NCBI GenBank assembly: GCA_041738285.1
Contig: JBGSQB010000020.1
Location: 1 to 9,632 of the forward strand
Direction of reading: 5' to 3'
DNA from: SZUA-521 sp041738285
GTDB taxonomy: Bacteria; Pseudomonadota; Gammaproteobacteria; Pseudomonadales; Azotimanducaceae
Length of the DNA stretch: 9,632 bases
In this document: one piece after another, positions 1 to 7,165 of the stretch
Position numbering within the stretch: position 1 is the stretch's first letter
Layout of the letters: the number at the start of each line of letters is the position of its first letter
The notes under the pieces: model-generated
The model's input: the letters and a program-made list of their open reading frames with translations, nothing else
Database searches by the model: none
Told to the model about the DNA's origin: nothing
Program-made: the position numbers and the translations under genes

Positions 1-2306
1 GACACCAGCACCCAGTTATCAACGCCCTGCGGTACATTGGCATCGAAGTGTTCCGCTTCCATCGACACCAGTGCCTGGGCGTCCGTCGACTGCAGATAGG
101 CCGATCCACTCCCACCAATCCCCTGCACCGTCACCGTCACCGTCGCACTGGCCGTGCCACCTCTGCCATCACTGATCGTGTAGGTGAACGTCTCTACCCC
201 TGTGAACCCTGCCAGCGGCGTATACAGCACGGCGGTACCCGCCGCGTTGATCGCTGTGCTGCCACCGTGGTTCGGAACGCCCACCGAAATCACGGCCAAT
301 GCATCACCATTGGCATCCGAGTCCACCCCATTGCCGTTGTCCGCCAATACCAACAACGTGCTCTGACCAACACCTTGCGTCACCGTGAATACATCGTTCT
401 TCGCAACCGGTGGCAGATTCACCGGCCCTTCCACTACAACCGTCACACTCACCGTCGCCGAGGCAATGCCACCGTTACCGTCTGCAATCGTGTAGGTAAA
501 CGTCTCCGTGCCCACGAACCCCGACGCCGGGGTGTAGGTCACCGCCGTGCCGGAACCGTCGACCGCCGCGCTGCCGCCGGCACCGGGAACGCCCACGGCA
601 ATTACGCTGATCGCATCACCGTTTGGGTCGGTGTCCGCGCCATGGCCGTTATCGGCCAGCACGGCCAGGCTGTTGTCCTGTGAGTCTTCGAGTACCGAAA
701 ACACATCGTTACGCGCGACGGGCGTTTCGCCGTCGGTGCGCTCCACGACGTAGGCCCAGTCGTCCGTGTCCGGCGACGTCAACGTGATCGGACCCACGCC
801 GGTGTACACAGGCAGGTCTTCGTAGGTACCCAGTCGCGGGTCGTAGCGCCGCACGTTGTAGCTGGCGGGCCCGACGCCGCCGAGATCCAGGCTGGTGCTG
901 GTCACGCCTTCGGCGTACACGACGTAGGCGATGCCCGTCTCCGCGAGGCAATAGGTCGTGCCGCCACCGACCAGCGTGTCACTCGGCTCCAGATCCCACC
1001 ACTTCCGAGCGGCGAAGAACTGCTTCAGATTCATCAGATCGTGTTCAGCATCCGCGTTCTTCGCTGCGTCGACATCAAACGGGCCGGGATCGAGGTTGCC
1101 CCCGAAATAGGTCGTGCCAAATCCGGATACGATGTACCCGCCCGCCATCATCAATACCCAGGAGGCGCGTCTGAACGTCGTGCGGGTATGGGAGTGTTCC
1201 TTGTCGACCAGCCCGTCGCCGTCGCGGTCCCTCAAGTAATAGCCATACTCCGAATTGATCACCGGCTTACCGTGATCGCGCGCCGCCAGCAGCCTGTCGT
1301 GCATCGCGCGCCGCTGCGGCGCGGTCGCCGGCGTGTCCTTGGATGCTTCGTAAATCTGCTGGTAGTCGCCAAAGGACATCCACGGTTCATCGGCGAATGA
1401 TTCGACCGTGCCCGGGTCCGGCGAGCGCGCGTGACTCGGGTGAATGGCGATCATCCGGTCGTGCGGATCACCTGCCTGAATGTCGGCACCCATGGTTCTG
1501 AAAATGGCATCCGGCCCGCCGAACTTCTGCCACTCGCCCGAGACGATGAAGAAGACGTTGTAGGCGCTGTAACGGGCGACCACATAGCGCGCGAATCGTC
1601 GGCGGGCGGCATCGGATGCAAAGGTCGCCCACTGTTCACCCCACGCCAGCGCCAGCCCCGCGACCACGCCAAGCTGGTTGAGGTGGGCCAGGCGCAGGTC
1701 CACCTCGCGCCAGAAAACCGGATTCAGAGTCTCGCTGGTGACGCTGTCGAACCCTGGGGTCGACAGCAGCCAGGAGTGGATGACGTTGAATCCCTGTGCC
1801 GCTCGGACGTTCGCATAGTGCAGCGCGGCGGCCTGATCGAGGCCTTCTTCGGGGATGTCACGGTAGTAGTGCCAGCCGGTTTCTCCGAACCAGAGGAACG
1901 GTGTGCCGTCCTCGTGTTCGATGCGGTACGGGTGAGTGGGGCTGTTGCGGATTCCACCGTGGCCAGGCGTCAGCGCGCAGTCGAACGTGCCACCCTGGCC
2001 GTCGAGGCCGACATCCGTCGAGACGGTCAACCACGTCCATGTGCCTGCTTGATCGGGCGCAAAGCGCACCCGCCACGTCGTATCCCCGTCCCAGAACATG
2101 TTGATCGACTGGGTGGCGCCGTCGGGTCCCGTGAAGTGCGCCTGGGCAGACAGGTCACGATAGGGGTTGGCGTAGGTGCCGGCGTGGTCGAGGGCGGCCT
2201 CGAAGGTCTCGCAGCGGGCGGCGATAGCGGCGTTGGCATAGCCGAGCGTTGAGCAGACGACAACGATCCAGATGAACCGGGTTCCGGCGTCGACCATGCC
2301 CCGCAT
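1..2306 (-). CDS. Secreted multidomain glycoside-hydrolase-like protein with tandem-95 repeats (3' end outside window)
   Basis: The frame is open from ATG at 2306 to the window edge, giving 768 codons with no stop, so the C-terminus is missing. Residues 1-30 are a signal peptide (hydrophobic 11-29, cleavage near AIAA). Residues 31-110 resemble the DUF5060 Ig-like domain. Residues 115-400 resemble a DUF4038/apiosidase-type (GH140-related) TIM barrel: LWFGETGWHYYRD at 138-150, candidate catalytic E258 in VSGEWQ and E353 in VINSEYGYY. Residues 424-523 resemble the C-terminal beta domain (Collagen_bind_2 type) usual after DUF4038. Two tandem-95/cadherin-like repeats follow (528-625, 631-727), then VSMEAEHFDANV at 747-758, like the start of a CBM or other extracellular domain. 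The substrate is unknown; a role on exopolysaccharide is inferred from position. ATG at 2297 is an alternative start; neither has a clear ribosome binding site. A PEP-CTERM sorting tail is possible but lies outside the window. Confidence 0.85.
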   Translation of the reverse strand, partial: MRGMVDAGTRFIWIVVVCSTLGYANAAIAARCETFEAALDHAGTYANPYRDLSAQAHFTGPDGATQSINMFWDGDTTWRVRFAPDQAGTWTWLTVSTDVGLDGQGGTFDCALTPGHGGIRNSPTHPYRIEHEDGTPFLWFGETGWHYYRDIPEEGLDQAAALHYANVRAAQGFNVIHSWLLSTPGFDSVTSETLNPVFWREVDLRLAHLNQLGVVAGLALAWGEQWATFASDAARRRFARYVVARYSAYNVFFIVSGEWQKFGGPDAIFRTMGADIQAGDPHDRMIAIHPSHARSPDPGTVESFADEPWMSFGDYQQIYEASKDTPATAPQRRAMHDRLLAARDHGKPVINSEYGYYLRDRDGDGLVDKEHSHTRTTFRRASWVLMMAGGYIVSGFGTTYFGGNLDPGPFDVDAAKNADAEHDLMNLKQFFAARKWWDLEPSDTLVGGGTTYCLAETGIAYVVYAEGVTSTSLDLGGVGPASYNVRRYDPRLGTYEDLPVYTGVGPITLTSPDTDDWAYVVERTDGETPVARNDVFSVLEDSQDNSLAVLADNGHGADTDPNGDAISVIAVGVPGAGGSAAVDGSGTAVTYTPASGFVGTETFTYTIADGNGGIASATVSVTVVVEGPVNLPPVAKNDVFTVTQGVGQSTLLVLADNGNGVDSDANGDALAVISVGVPNHGGSTAINAAGTAVLYTPLAGFTGVETFTYTISDGRGGTASATVTVTVQGIGGSGSAYLQSTDAQALVSMEAEHFDANVPQGVDNWVLV
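126..725 (-). repeat. Two tandem-95 / cadherin-like protein repeats
   Basis: Two copies of about 97 residues lie in tandem inside the secreted glycosidase-like protein (first copy about 725-432, second about 416-126). Shared landmarks in order are A.NDVF, LADNG.G.D.D.NGDA, VGVP, a GTAV.YTP..GF.G.ETFTYTI.DG.GG core and ASATV.VTV at the end. The Asp/Asn pattern fits calcium-binding bacterial Ig/cadherin-like modules that act as stalks between catalytic and surface-anchoring domains. The DNA copies are diverged, so this is an old duplication or domain shuffle and not a recent exact repeat. Confidence 0.8.
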
Positions 2307-2449
2307 CAGGCCAGTGCCCCCAGAGTGATTGCAGCTACGGCGGCCGCGCACGGCGGCATCACCGCTGCGCGGTGCGACGTTCGAGTCCTCCGTTACTCGT
2401 CGTCAACCAGGGGGACAATACTCGATTGGCTGCGGATGTTCCAAAGTCG
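2307..2449 (-). other. 143-base gap between epimerase and glycosidase genes
   Basis: This separates the SDR gene from the large secreted protein and is the longest gap downstream of the export gene. It contains a perfect 6-bp inverted repeat with a 3-base loop (2360-2374, CACCGC/GCGGTG) in a GC-rich stretch, with no T-run after it on either strand. No convincing -35/-10 pair is visible; TTGGAA with TATTGT 18 bases later (minus strand, about 2444-2415) is the best but weak match. The gap may mark the start of a separate transcription unit or only a loosely coupled operon. Confidence 0.35.
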
Positions 2450-3538
2450 CTATGCGACGCGCGACCTAAGATCCACCGACGGCCGCGTGTTCCATTCGAG
2501 ACGATCGTTCAACAGCTTCGCGTCCTTGAGCCCATTGAGCACTTTCAGTCGCATGTGGCGCGACTCGCGAAACTGACTGTCGGCAAACTGCATCGCGCGA
2601 AGCCCGGCAATCAGCGCGCGAATGGAGTCGCGCAATCCGTATCGGGGCAGGTGCCCCGGGGCGAGGCTCTTGTACTGCGAGAAATCCACGCGATAGGACC
2701 GCTTGTCCGGTGCCGCATGCTCGTTGATGCTGATCGTGGTACCTGGAAGTTCCGCCGCTACCGCTTCCGCGAGCTCGCGGATCTGGTAGTTGCACTCATT
2801 ACGCCCCACGTTGATCGCGAGGAACTGGCCACCACGGTCGCCACCCCGGGAAATCGCCCAGTCGATAGCGAACGCCATGTCGTTGGTATCGATCAGCGGT
2901 CGCCACGGTGTGCCGTCGCTGAGGATGTCGATGCGGCCAGTTGCAATCGCGCAGGCGACGAAGTCATTGAGTACGAGGTCGAGGCGCAGTCGTTCGCTCA
3001 TACCACACGCGGTCGGGAATCGCAGACAGGTGACGACGAAATCAGCCGATGCCACGCCGCGCAATTCCTGCTCGGTACCGATCTTGGATCGCGCATACGC
3101 CGTGAGCGGATTGAGCGAATCGCTCTCCTTGCGCGCCGCGCCTTCGGCAAAACCATACACGCTGCAGCTCGAGGCGAAGACGAACGACTTAACGCCCGCA
3201 TCCTTCGCCAGTCGAGCCAGACGGACGCCCGCGGTGCAGTTGATCTGTGCCGTGGCATCTTCGAACGCGCTGCCCATTGGATCGTTCGAGATCGCCGCCA
3301 GATTCACTACCGCGTCGAATCCGCGCAGCAGCTCAGCGGGCACATCCCGGATGTCCATGAAGATCTGTTCGTCCAGCAACCGTTCCGGTATCACGCTGGC
3401 CGCAGTCAGACAGTGGGCAAAATAGGCCGTATCGAGTCCGACCAGGCGCGCGGACGGATAAGTCTCGCGCAACTGCCGCACGACCGCCGGGCCTACATAG
3501 CCCATGTTTCCGGTAATCAGAATTTGCTTCGTCTTCAA
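2450..3538 (-). CDS. NAD-dependent epimerase/dehydratase (extended SDR), nucleotide-sugar type
   Basis: This is a cytoplasmic enzyme expected to epimerise or dehydrate a nucleotide-linked sugar for the polysaccharide. With the TTG start at 3538 it is 362 residues and begins MKTKQILITG, placing the Rossmann motif TGNMGYVG at 9-16, as usual for extended SDRs. D36 ends the second strand, SSCSVYG is at 123-129 and the catalytic Y148xxxK152 is in AYARSK. FPTACG at 174-179 and the C-terminal RHMRLKVLNGLKDAKLLNDRLEW segment style are typical of sugar SDRs in surface-polysaccharide loci. The TTG has GGAG seven bases upstream. The frame stays open to an upstream TTG at 3577, which has no comparable site and would add 13 polar residues before the Rossmann strand. 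It lies 51 bases after the ATPase gene, probably co-transcribed. The exact sugar substrate cannot be told. Confidence 0.87.
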   Translation of the reverse strand: MKTKQILITGNMGYVGPAVVRQLRETYPSARLVGLDTAYFAHCLTAASVIPERLLDEQIFMDIRDVPAELLRGFDAVVNLAAISNDPMGSAFEDATAQINCTAGVRLARLAKDAGVKSFVFASSCSVYGFAEGAARKESDSLNPLTAYARSKIGTEQELRGVASADFVVTCLRFPTACGMSERLRLDLVLNDFVACAIATGRIDILSDGTPWRPLIDTNDMAFAIDWAISRGGDRGGQFLAINVGRNECNYQIRELAEAVAAELPGTTISINEHAAPDKRSYRVDFSQYKSLAPGHLPRYGLRDSIRALIAGLRAMQFADSQFRESRHMRLKVLNGLKDAKLLNDRLEWNTRPSVDLRSRVA

Positions 3539-3545
3539 ACTGCTT

Positions 3546-3549
3546 CTCC
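3546..3549 (-). promoter_or_regulatory. Ribosome binding site deciding the TTG start of the SDR gene
   Basis: On the minus strand GGAG lies seven bases before TTG at 3538. It supports this rare start codon over the TTG at 3577 and puts the Rossmann fold at the true N-terminus. Confidence 0.6.
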
Positions 3550-3589
3550 GACAGGAATTGGTTACAGGCGCGCACAACCCCGCGGTCGA

Positions 3590-4585
3590 TCAGCGCGTGA
3601 CGTCCTTGGCGATCTTCGACATCGCGCGTTCGACCGTCGATTGCTGCGATCGCGCTTTGGAACTCGCTGGTTGCGCCGGCAAGGGTGTTCTTTCTACGGC
3701 ATCCCGCGCGCCGAGCGTTGGAACTTCATCCCCAGATACATCGTGCGCGGATACTCTGGGCCGGCCAATGGGAGATATGCCGTTGCCCTTGTCCTTGAGC
3801 ACCTGCTCGATGATGCGTAGGTCGATTTTCTCAAGCTGTTCCGCGTAGCCGTACACCAGCGCGGTGTCGCACAACAGGTTCACGAGCCGTGGGATGCCGC
3901 CTGCGGCATCGTAGATGGCTGCATAGGTGTCGCTTTCGAAAAGGTCGGGATTGCCGCCAGCAACGGTGATCCGGTGACGGATGTACTGGCTGGTCAATTC
4001 GACGGACTCGAGCGGGCCGAGGAAATAGTCGTAAGTGATTCGTTGCGCCAGCTGTTGCAGCTGCGGGCGCCGCAGCACCTCCCACAACTCCGGCTGTCCG
4101 ATCAGAATCGTCTGCAGCACCTGACCGCGCTCGGTGTTCAGGTTCGACAACATGCGCAGTTGTTCCAGAAAACGTGGATCGAGGTTCTGCGCCTCATCGA
4201 CGATCAAGGTGACCGGCGTGCCCTTGCGGTGCTTTTCGATGAGGTATCGCATCAGCACATCGTACAACTCGACCTTGTCCTTCTCGCGATACTCCAGGTT
4301 GAACGCGAGCAGAATCCACTGCAGCAATTCCTCGAACGATTCGCAGGAGGTGTTGCTGACCAGACCCACTTCGATGCCTTGGGGTGATCTTTGCAGCAGC
4401 CGCCGGATGAGCGTGGTCTTGCCAGCGCCGACGTCACCGGTGACGACACAGAAGCCGGCCCGCGACAGCAGCGCGTACTCCAGCATCGCGAGCGCGCGCT
4501 GGTGCTGCGGACTTAAGAACAGCATGTCCGGATCCGGCGTCGTCGAAAACGGCGGCTGTTTGAATCCGTAGAAGCTCTCGTACAT
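3590..4585 (-). CDS. XrtA/PEP-CTERM locus-associated AAA ATPase (ExeA/GspA-like)
   Basis: The 331-residue protein begins MYESFYGFKQPPFSTTPDP, the hallmark start of ExeA/GspA-like ATPases and of the ATPase found in PEP-CTERM polysaccharide loci (pepcterm_ATPase family, as I recall about 270 residues). Walker A is GDVGAGKTT at 50-58, Walker B TLIVDEAQ at 126-133, sensor-1 region LIGQPEL at 161-167, arginine QR at 181-182 and sensor-2 GGIPRLVN at 229-236. ATP-driven remodelling during secretion or assembly is inferred; the exact role is not established. No transmembrane helix or peptidoglycan-binding domain is visible. Residues 270-331 form a polar Pro/Ser/Arg-rich tail beyond the family core. 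ATG at 4585 has GAGG six bases upstream, and the gene starts 20 bases after the kinase stop. Confidence 0.9.
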   Translation of the reverse strand: MYESFYGFKQPPFSTTPDPDMLFLSPQHQRALAMLEYALLSRAGFCVVTGDVGAGKTTLIRRLLQRSPQGIEVGLVSNTSCESFEELLQWILLAFNLEYREKDKVELYDVLMRYLIEKHRKGTPVTLIVDEAQNLDPRFLEQLRMLSNLNTERGQVLQTILIGQPELWEVLRRPQLQQLAQRITYDYFLGPLESVELTSQYIRHRITVAGGNPDLFESDTYAAIYDAAGGIPRLVNLLCDTALVYGYAEQLEKIDLRIIEQVLKDKGNGISPIGRPRVSAHDVSGDEVPTLGARDAVERTPLPAQPASSKARSQQSTVERAMSKIAKDVTR

Positions 4586-4605
4586 CTTTGGCCTCTGCGT
4601 TTATC

Positions 4606-5439
4606 CTACGCTGCGTGTCCGGATGGGTAGTAATAGCCTTCCAGGTGTCGGCTTTGTGCGGCCGACCGGTTGAGAACGGTGCCGAGTATCTTGAAATTGC
4701 GCAACAGTTCCGACGCCTGACTGACTTCGTCGATCAATGTATGCCCCTCGCTCACCACCATCATCAGCGCATCGAGCAGTGGCGCGGTCGCGACCACGTC
4801 ATCGCCGACCAGTACAGGTGGCAAGTCGACCACAACCATTCGAGATGCGTCTCGTCCTCGCAACCCGTCAATCAAGTCTGACATGCGTGTCGAAGTCAGC
4901 AGCTCGGGCGCGACTGAGCCCGCTTCCTCACGTCGACCCGGCACGATGATCATGTTGGCGATGTCCGGGCGCACCATGACGTCGCTGATGGCAGCATCGC
5001 CCTTGAGATAGTCGATCAGCCCCACCTCGACGGAGATCCCGAGATCCGCCGCAATCGAGGGTTTTCGCAGATCGGCATCGACCAGCACCACCGTGCAGCT
5101 GCTATCGCGGGCGAGCGTGATCGCGAAGTTGATCGCGGTGAGCGTCTTACCCGCCTGCGGTCCCGGGCTCGTGATGCCGAGTGCGTTCCACCCTTCGTGG
5201 CGCATGCTTTGCACCACGCGAGTGCGCAGCAGACGATAGACGTCCGAAACCACGGCCATCTCGTCGGCGTCACCCGCCAACAGGTGATTCGATTTCATGA
5301 CATCGCGCGATACCACGACATCACGCGCCGAGAACTCGGCGAGTGATGCGCTCTCCCCGTGCGCCGCCGGCTGCACCCAACTGCGGACGCTGCCGCGATC
5401 GGATGTCGCGCGCTCGAGTGCTCTGCTGATGTGATCCAT
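4606..5439 (-). CDS. Exopolysaccharide tyrosine autokinase (BY-kinase, CpsD/CapB-like, PEP-CTERM type)
   Basis: This cytoplasmic BY-kinase pairs with the chain-length protein encoded just upstream and controls polymer length or export by cycles of autophosphorylation (family knowledge). It has 277 residues from ATG at 5439. The YRLLRTRV motif typical of the family is at 68-75, Walker A is GPQAGKT at 93-99 (the usual third residue Gly is Gln), Walker A' is VLVDADLRKP at 118-127 and Walker B is VVVDLPP at 202-208. The C-terminus carries Y269-Y270-Y271 (GYYYPSGHAA), a short tyrosine cluster suited to autophosphorylation. GAGG lies ten bases before the ATG. A GTG at 5496 in the same frame would overlap the preceding gene by 43 bases and add residues that do not fit the family, so it was not chosen. 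The gap to the preceding stop is 14 bases. Confidence 0.92.
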   Translation of the reverse strand: MDHISRALERATSDRGSVRSWVQPAAHGESASLAEFSARDVVVSRDVMKSNHLLAGDADEMAVVSDVYRLLRTRVVQSMRHEGWNALGITSPGPQAGKTLTAINFAITLARDSSCTVVLVDADLRKPSIAADLGISVEVGLIDYLKGDAAISDVMVRPDIANMIIVPGRREEAGSVAPELLTSTRMSDLIDGLRGRDASRMVVVDLPPVLVGDDVVATAPLLDALMMVVSEGHTLIDEVSQASELLRNFKILGTVLNRSAAQSRHLEGYYYPSGHAA

Positions 5440-5453
5440 ACCCGTCGAACCTC

Positions 5454-7118
5454 TCAACGTGCGGGTCCCCGTTCGAGACCCAAGTTGGCCAACCACGATG
5501 CGCCGGGCAACGCCGCGCCCATTTGCGGAATGACGGCGAGCGGGGGCGACCCCATGATCTGAGTGAGCATCCGCGCGCTGCGAATGGTCTTGTCTAGATA
5601 CTCGGCCAGGGCCACTGCCGCGAGGCCCGCGGCCATTGCAAGCAGGCCACCGAGGAGCAGTATGCCGACGCGATTCGGACTCTCCGGCATATCGGGCAGG
5701 AACGGTTCGCTGAGCAGAACGAAGCGTTCGCCACTGTCGCCGGCCTCGAGCTGCTGCGCCATGCGCGCCTCCAGCTGCTTGTTCTTCAGTTCCGAATACT
5801 TGGCCTGGGCATTGGCGTAGTCGCGGCTGAGTGCCTTGTAGTCGCGCTCCACCACCGGTGTCTGGAACAGGCGCGCTTCGTACTCCACGAGCTTGGCTTC
5901 ATGATCTGCAAGCTTCTGGCGCTCGGCGCGCAGTCCGGATTCGGCGGCATCGAGCTGCGTCTTCAATGTGACGTAGCGCGCGTTGTCCGGCGGAATGGTG
6001 AGCGCCTGGCTGGTGCCGCCACTCGCTTCGATCGCCGACTGAAATCCGCGCTGTATCGAAGCGACGGACCTCTCCAGCGACTGCACTTCAGGATGATCAT
6101 CGCCGTACTTCTGCCGCGCCTGGCGCAGCTGCTCTTGCACCTTCGCCAACTCCGACATCAGTTCATCGGTACGCGCCGCCGTGCCCGACTGGCTGGCGAG
6201 TGAGCGAATCTCCCGTGCCAGACGAATGACATCAGGGTGTTCGTTCGAATAACGGGCGGTGACCCGCAGATATTCGGCGGTGAGGTAGCTCAACCGTTCG
6301 CTTGCGGTGAGTATCCGCTGGCCCTGATCACTCATCACGTCCTTGTACGGGGACGTCAACGACAACTCCGACTGCAACCCGTCGATCCGTTCTTGCAGAC
6401 CGCGAATCTGTTCCTTGGCATCGGAAATGTCCTGCTCCGCCTTTTCGTAGAGCTTGAGGTTCATGTCCATGAGCTCGGGCAGCTGACGCAGCTCTTGCTG
6501 CTTGAATTGCGCGAGCTGTTTCTCCAACTCGACGATCTCGGCGCGCAGGCCATCGGCTTCCACTTCGAGGAAGCTCAGCACCTGGGCCGTCTTTTCCTCG
6601 CGAACTGCCTTGTGCTCTTCGAGATAGTCGTTGGCCAGTTCCGCGGTCACGGCTTGCGCCGCTTCCGGCGTCGGCGCGTTGAAGGCTACGATGAATGCAA
6701 TCGTCGCCACACGCTCGCCTCGATCATCCGGGCTGCTGGCCTTTACATCCACCATCTCGATTTCGATGTCTTCGGCGATCGTGCGCACCACCGATGCCCG
6801 ATCCACCGCACGTTCGCTGGGATACAGATCGAAATCGTCAGACACACGTGCGAGGTTGTCGTAGCTGAGAATGCGCTGGCGAATCTGTTGAATCTGTTCC
6901 TGCACGTAGCCTGTCACCGTGGTCTCGACGACGCTCGGAGGAATGCCTTGACGCTCGATCAGAATCGTCGCTTCGGAGCGATACACGGCCGGCAGCAGAT
7001 AGGCGAGCGCCGCGCTGACGATCAACACGCCCCCGAAGGCGATCCCAAACCACCAACGCCGGTGCCACGCGATGGCCCAGTATTGGCTCATTTCCATCAC
7101 TTCGCTGTCTTCGTTCAC
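5454..7118 (-). CDS. Polysaccharide chain-length determinant / co-polymerase (Wzc-like, PEP-CTERM type)
   Basis: The 554-residue inner-membrane protein has a large periplasmic part. TM1 is about 23-42 (IAFGGVLIVSAALAYLLPAVY), followed by YRSEATILIE of the Wzz domain. Long coiled-coil-forming stretches span about 180-250, 265-360 and 385-455. The Pro-rich PFLPDMPESPNR at 472-483 precedes TM2 at about 484-506, and a cytoplasmic tail of about 48 residues ends the protein. There is no kinase domain on the C-terminus; the kinase is the next gene, so this is a split Wzc arrangement as in Gram-positive systems and PEP-CTERM loci (pepcterm_ChnLen family). It sets polymer length and bridges the inner membrane to the export protein. 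A GTG start at 7118 is used because AAAGGAG lies ten bases upstream; ATGs at 7097 and 7091 are alternatives without a good site. Confidence 0.92.
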   Translation of the reverse strand: MNEDSEVMEMSQYWAIAWHRRWWFGIAFGGVLIVSAALAYLLPAVYRSEATILIERQGIPPSVVETTVTGYVQEQIQQIRQRILSYDNLARVSDDFDLYPSERAVDRASVVRTIAEDIEIEMVDVKASSPDDRGERVATIAFIVAFNAPTPEAAQAVTAELANDYLEEHKAVREEKTAQVLSFLEVEADGLRAEIVELEKQLAQFKQQELRQLPELMDMNLKLYEKAEQDISDAKEQIRGLQERIDGLQSELSLTSPYKDVMSDQGQRILTASERLSYLTAEYLRVTARYSNEHPDVIRLAREIRSLASQSGTAARTDELMSELAKVQEQLRQARQKYGDDHPEVQSLERSVASIQRGFQSAIEASGGTSQALTIPPDNARYVTLKTQLDAAESGLRAERQKLADHEAKLVEYEARLFQTPVVERDYKALSRDYANAQAKYSELKNKQLEARMAQQLEAGDSGERFVLLSEPFLPDMPESPNRVGILLLGGLLAMAAGLAAVALAEYLDKTIRSARMLTQIMGSPPLAVIPQMGAALPGASWLANLGLERGPAR

Positions 7119-7165
7119 CCTCTGACCGCTCCTTTAGGTGTCGCTGGTGCCGCGAACATCATTCG

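Noticed and set aside
48..683. Plus-strand open frame (211 codons), rich in Arg and His
   Set aside because: It is antisense to the tandem-95 repeats. Its repeated appearance (VGERLY/VGKRLR) comes from the repeats on the other strand.
2360..2374. Inverted repeat CACCGC-N3-GCGGTG as a terminator after the SDR gene
   Set aside because: The stem is perfect but only 6 bp, and no T-run follows on either strand.
2378..2391. tRNA-like T-loop sequence GTTCGAGTCC on the plus strand, as a possible tRNA end or attachment site
   Set aside because: The flanking bases do not form the 5-bp T-stem, and no acceptor or anticodon arm could be found around it.
2372..3820. Long plus-strand open frame (482 codons) opposite the SDR and ATPase genes
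   Set aside because: It spans two well-supported minus-strand genes and the gap between them. Its product is Arg/His-rich with no recognisable domain, as expected of an antisense shadow in high-GC DNA.
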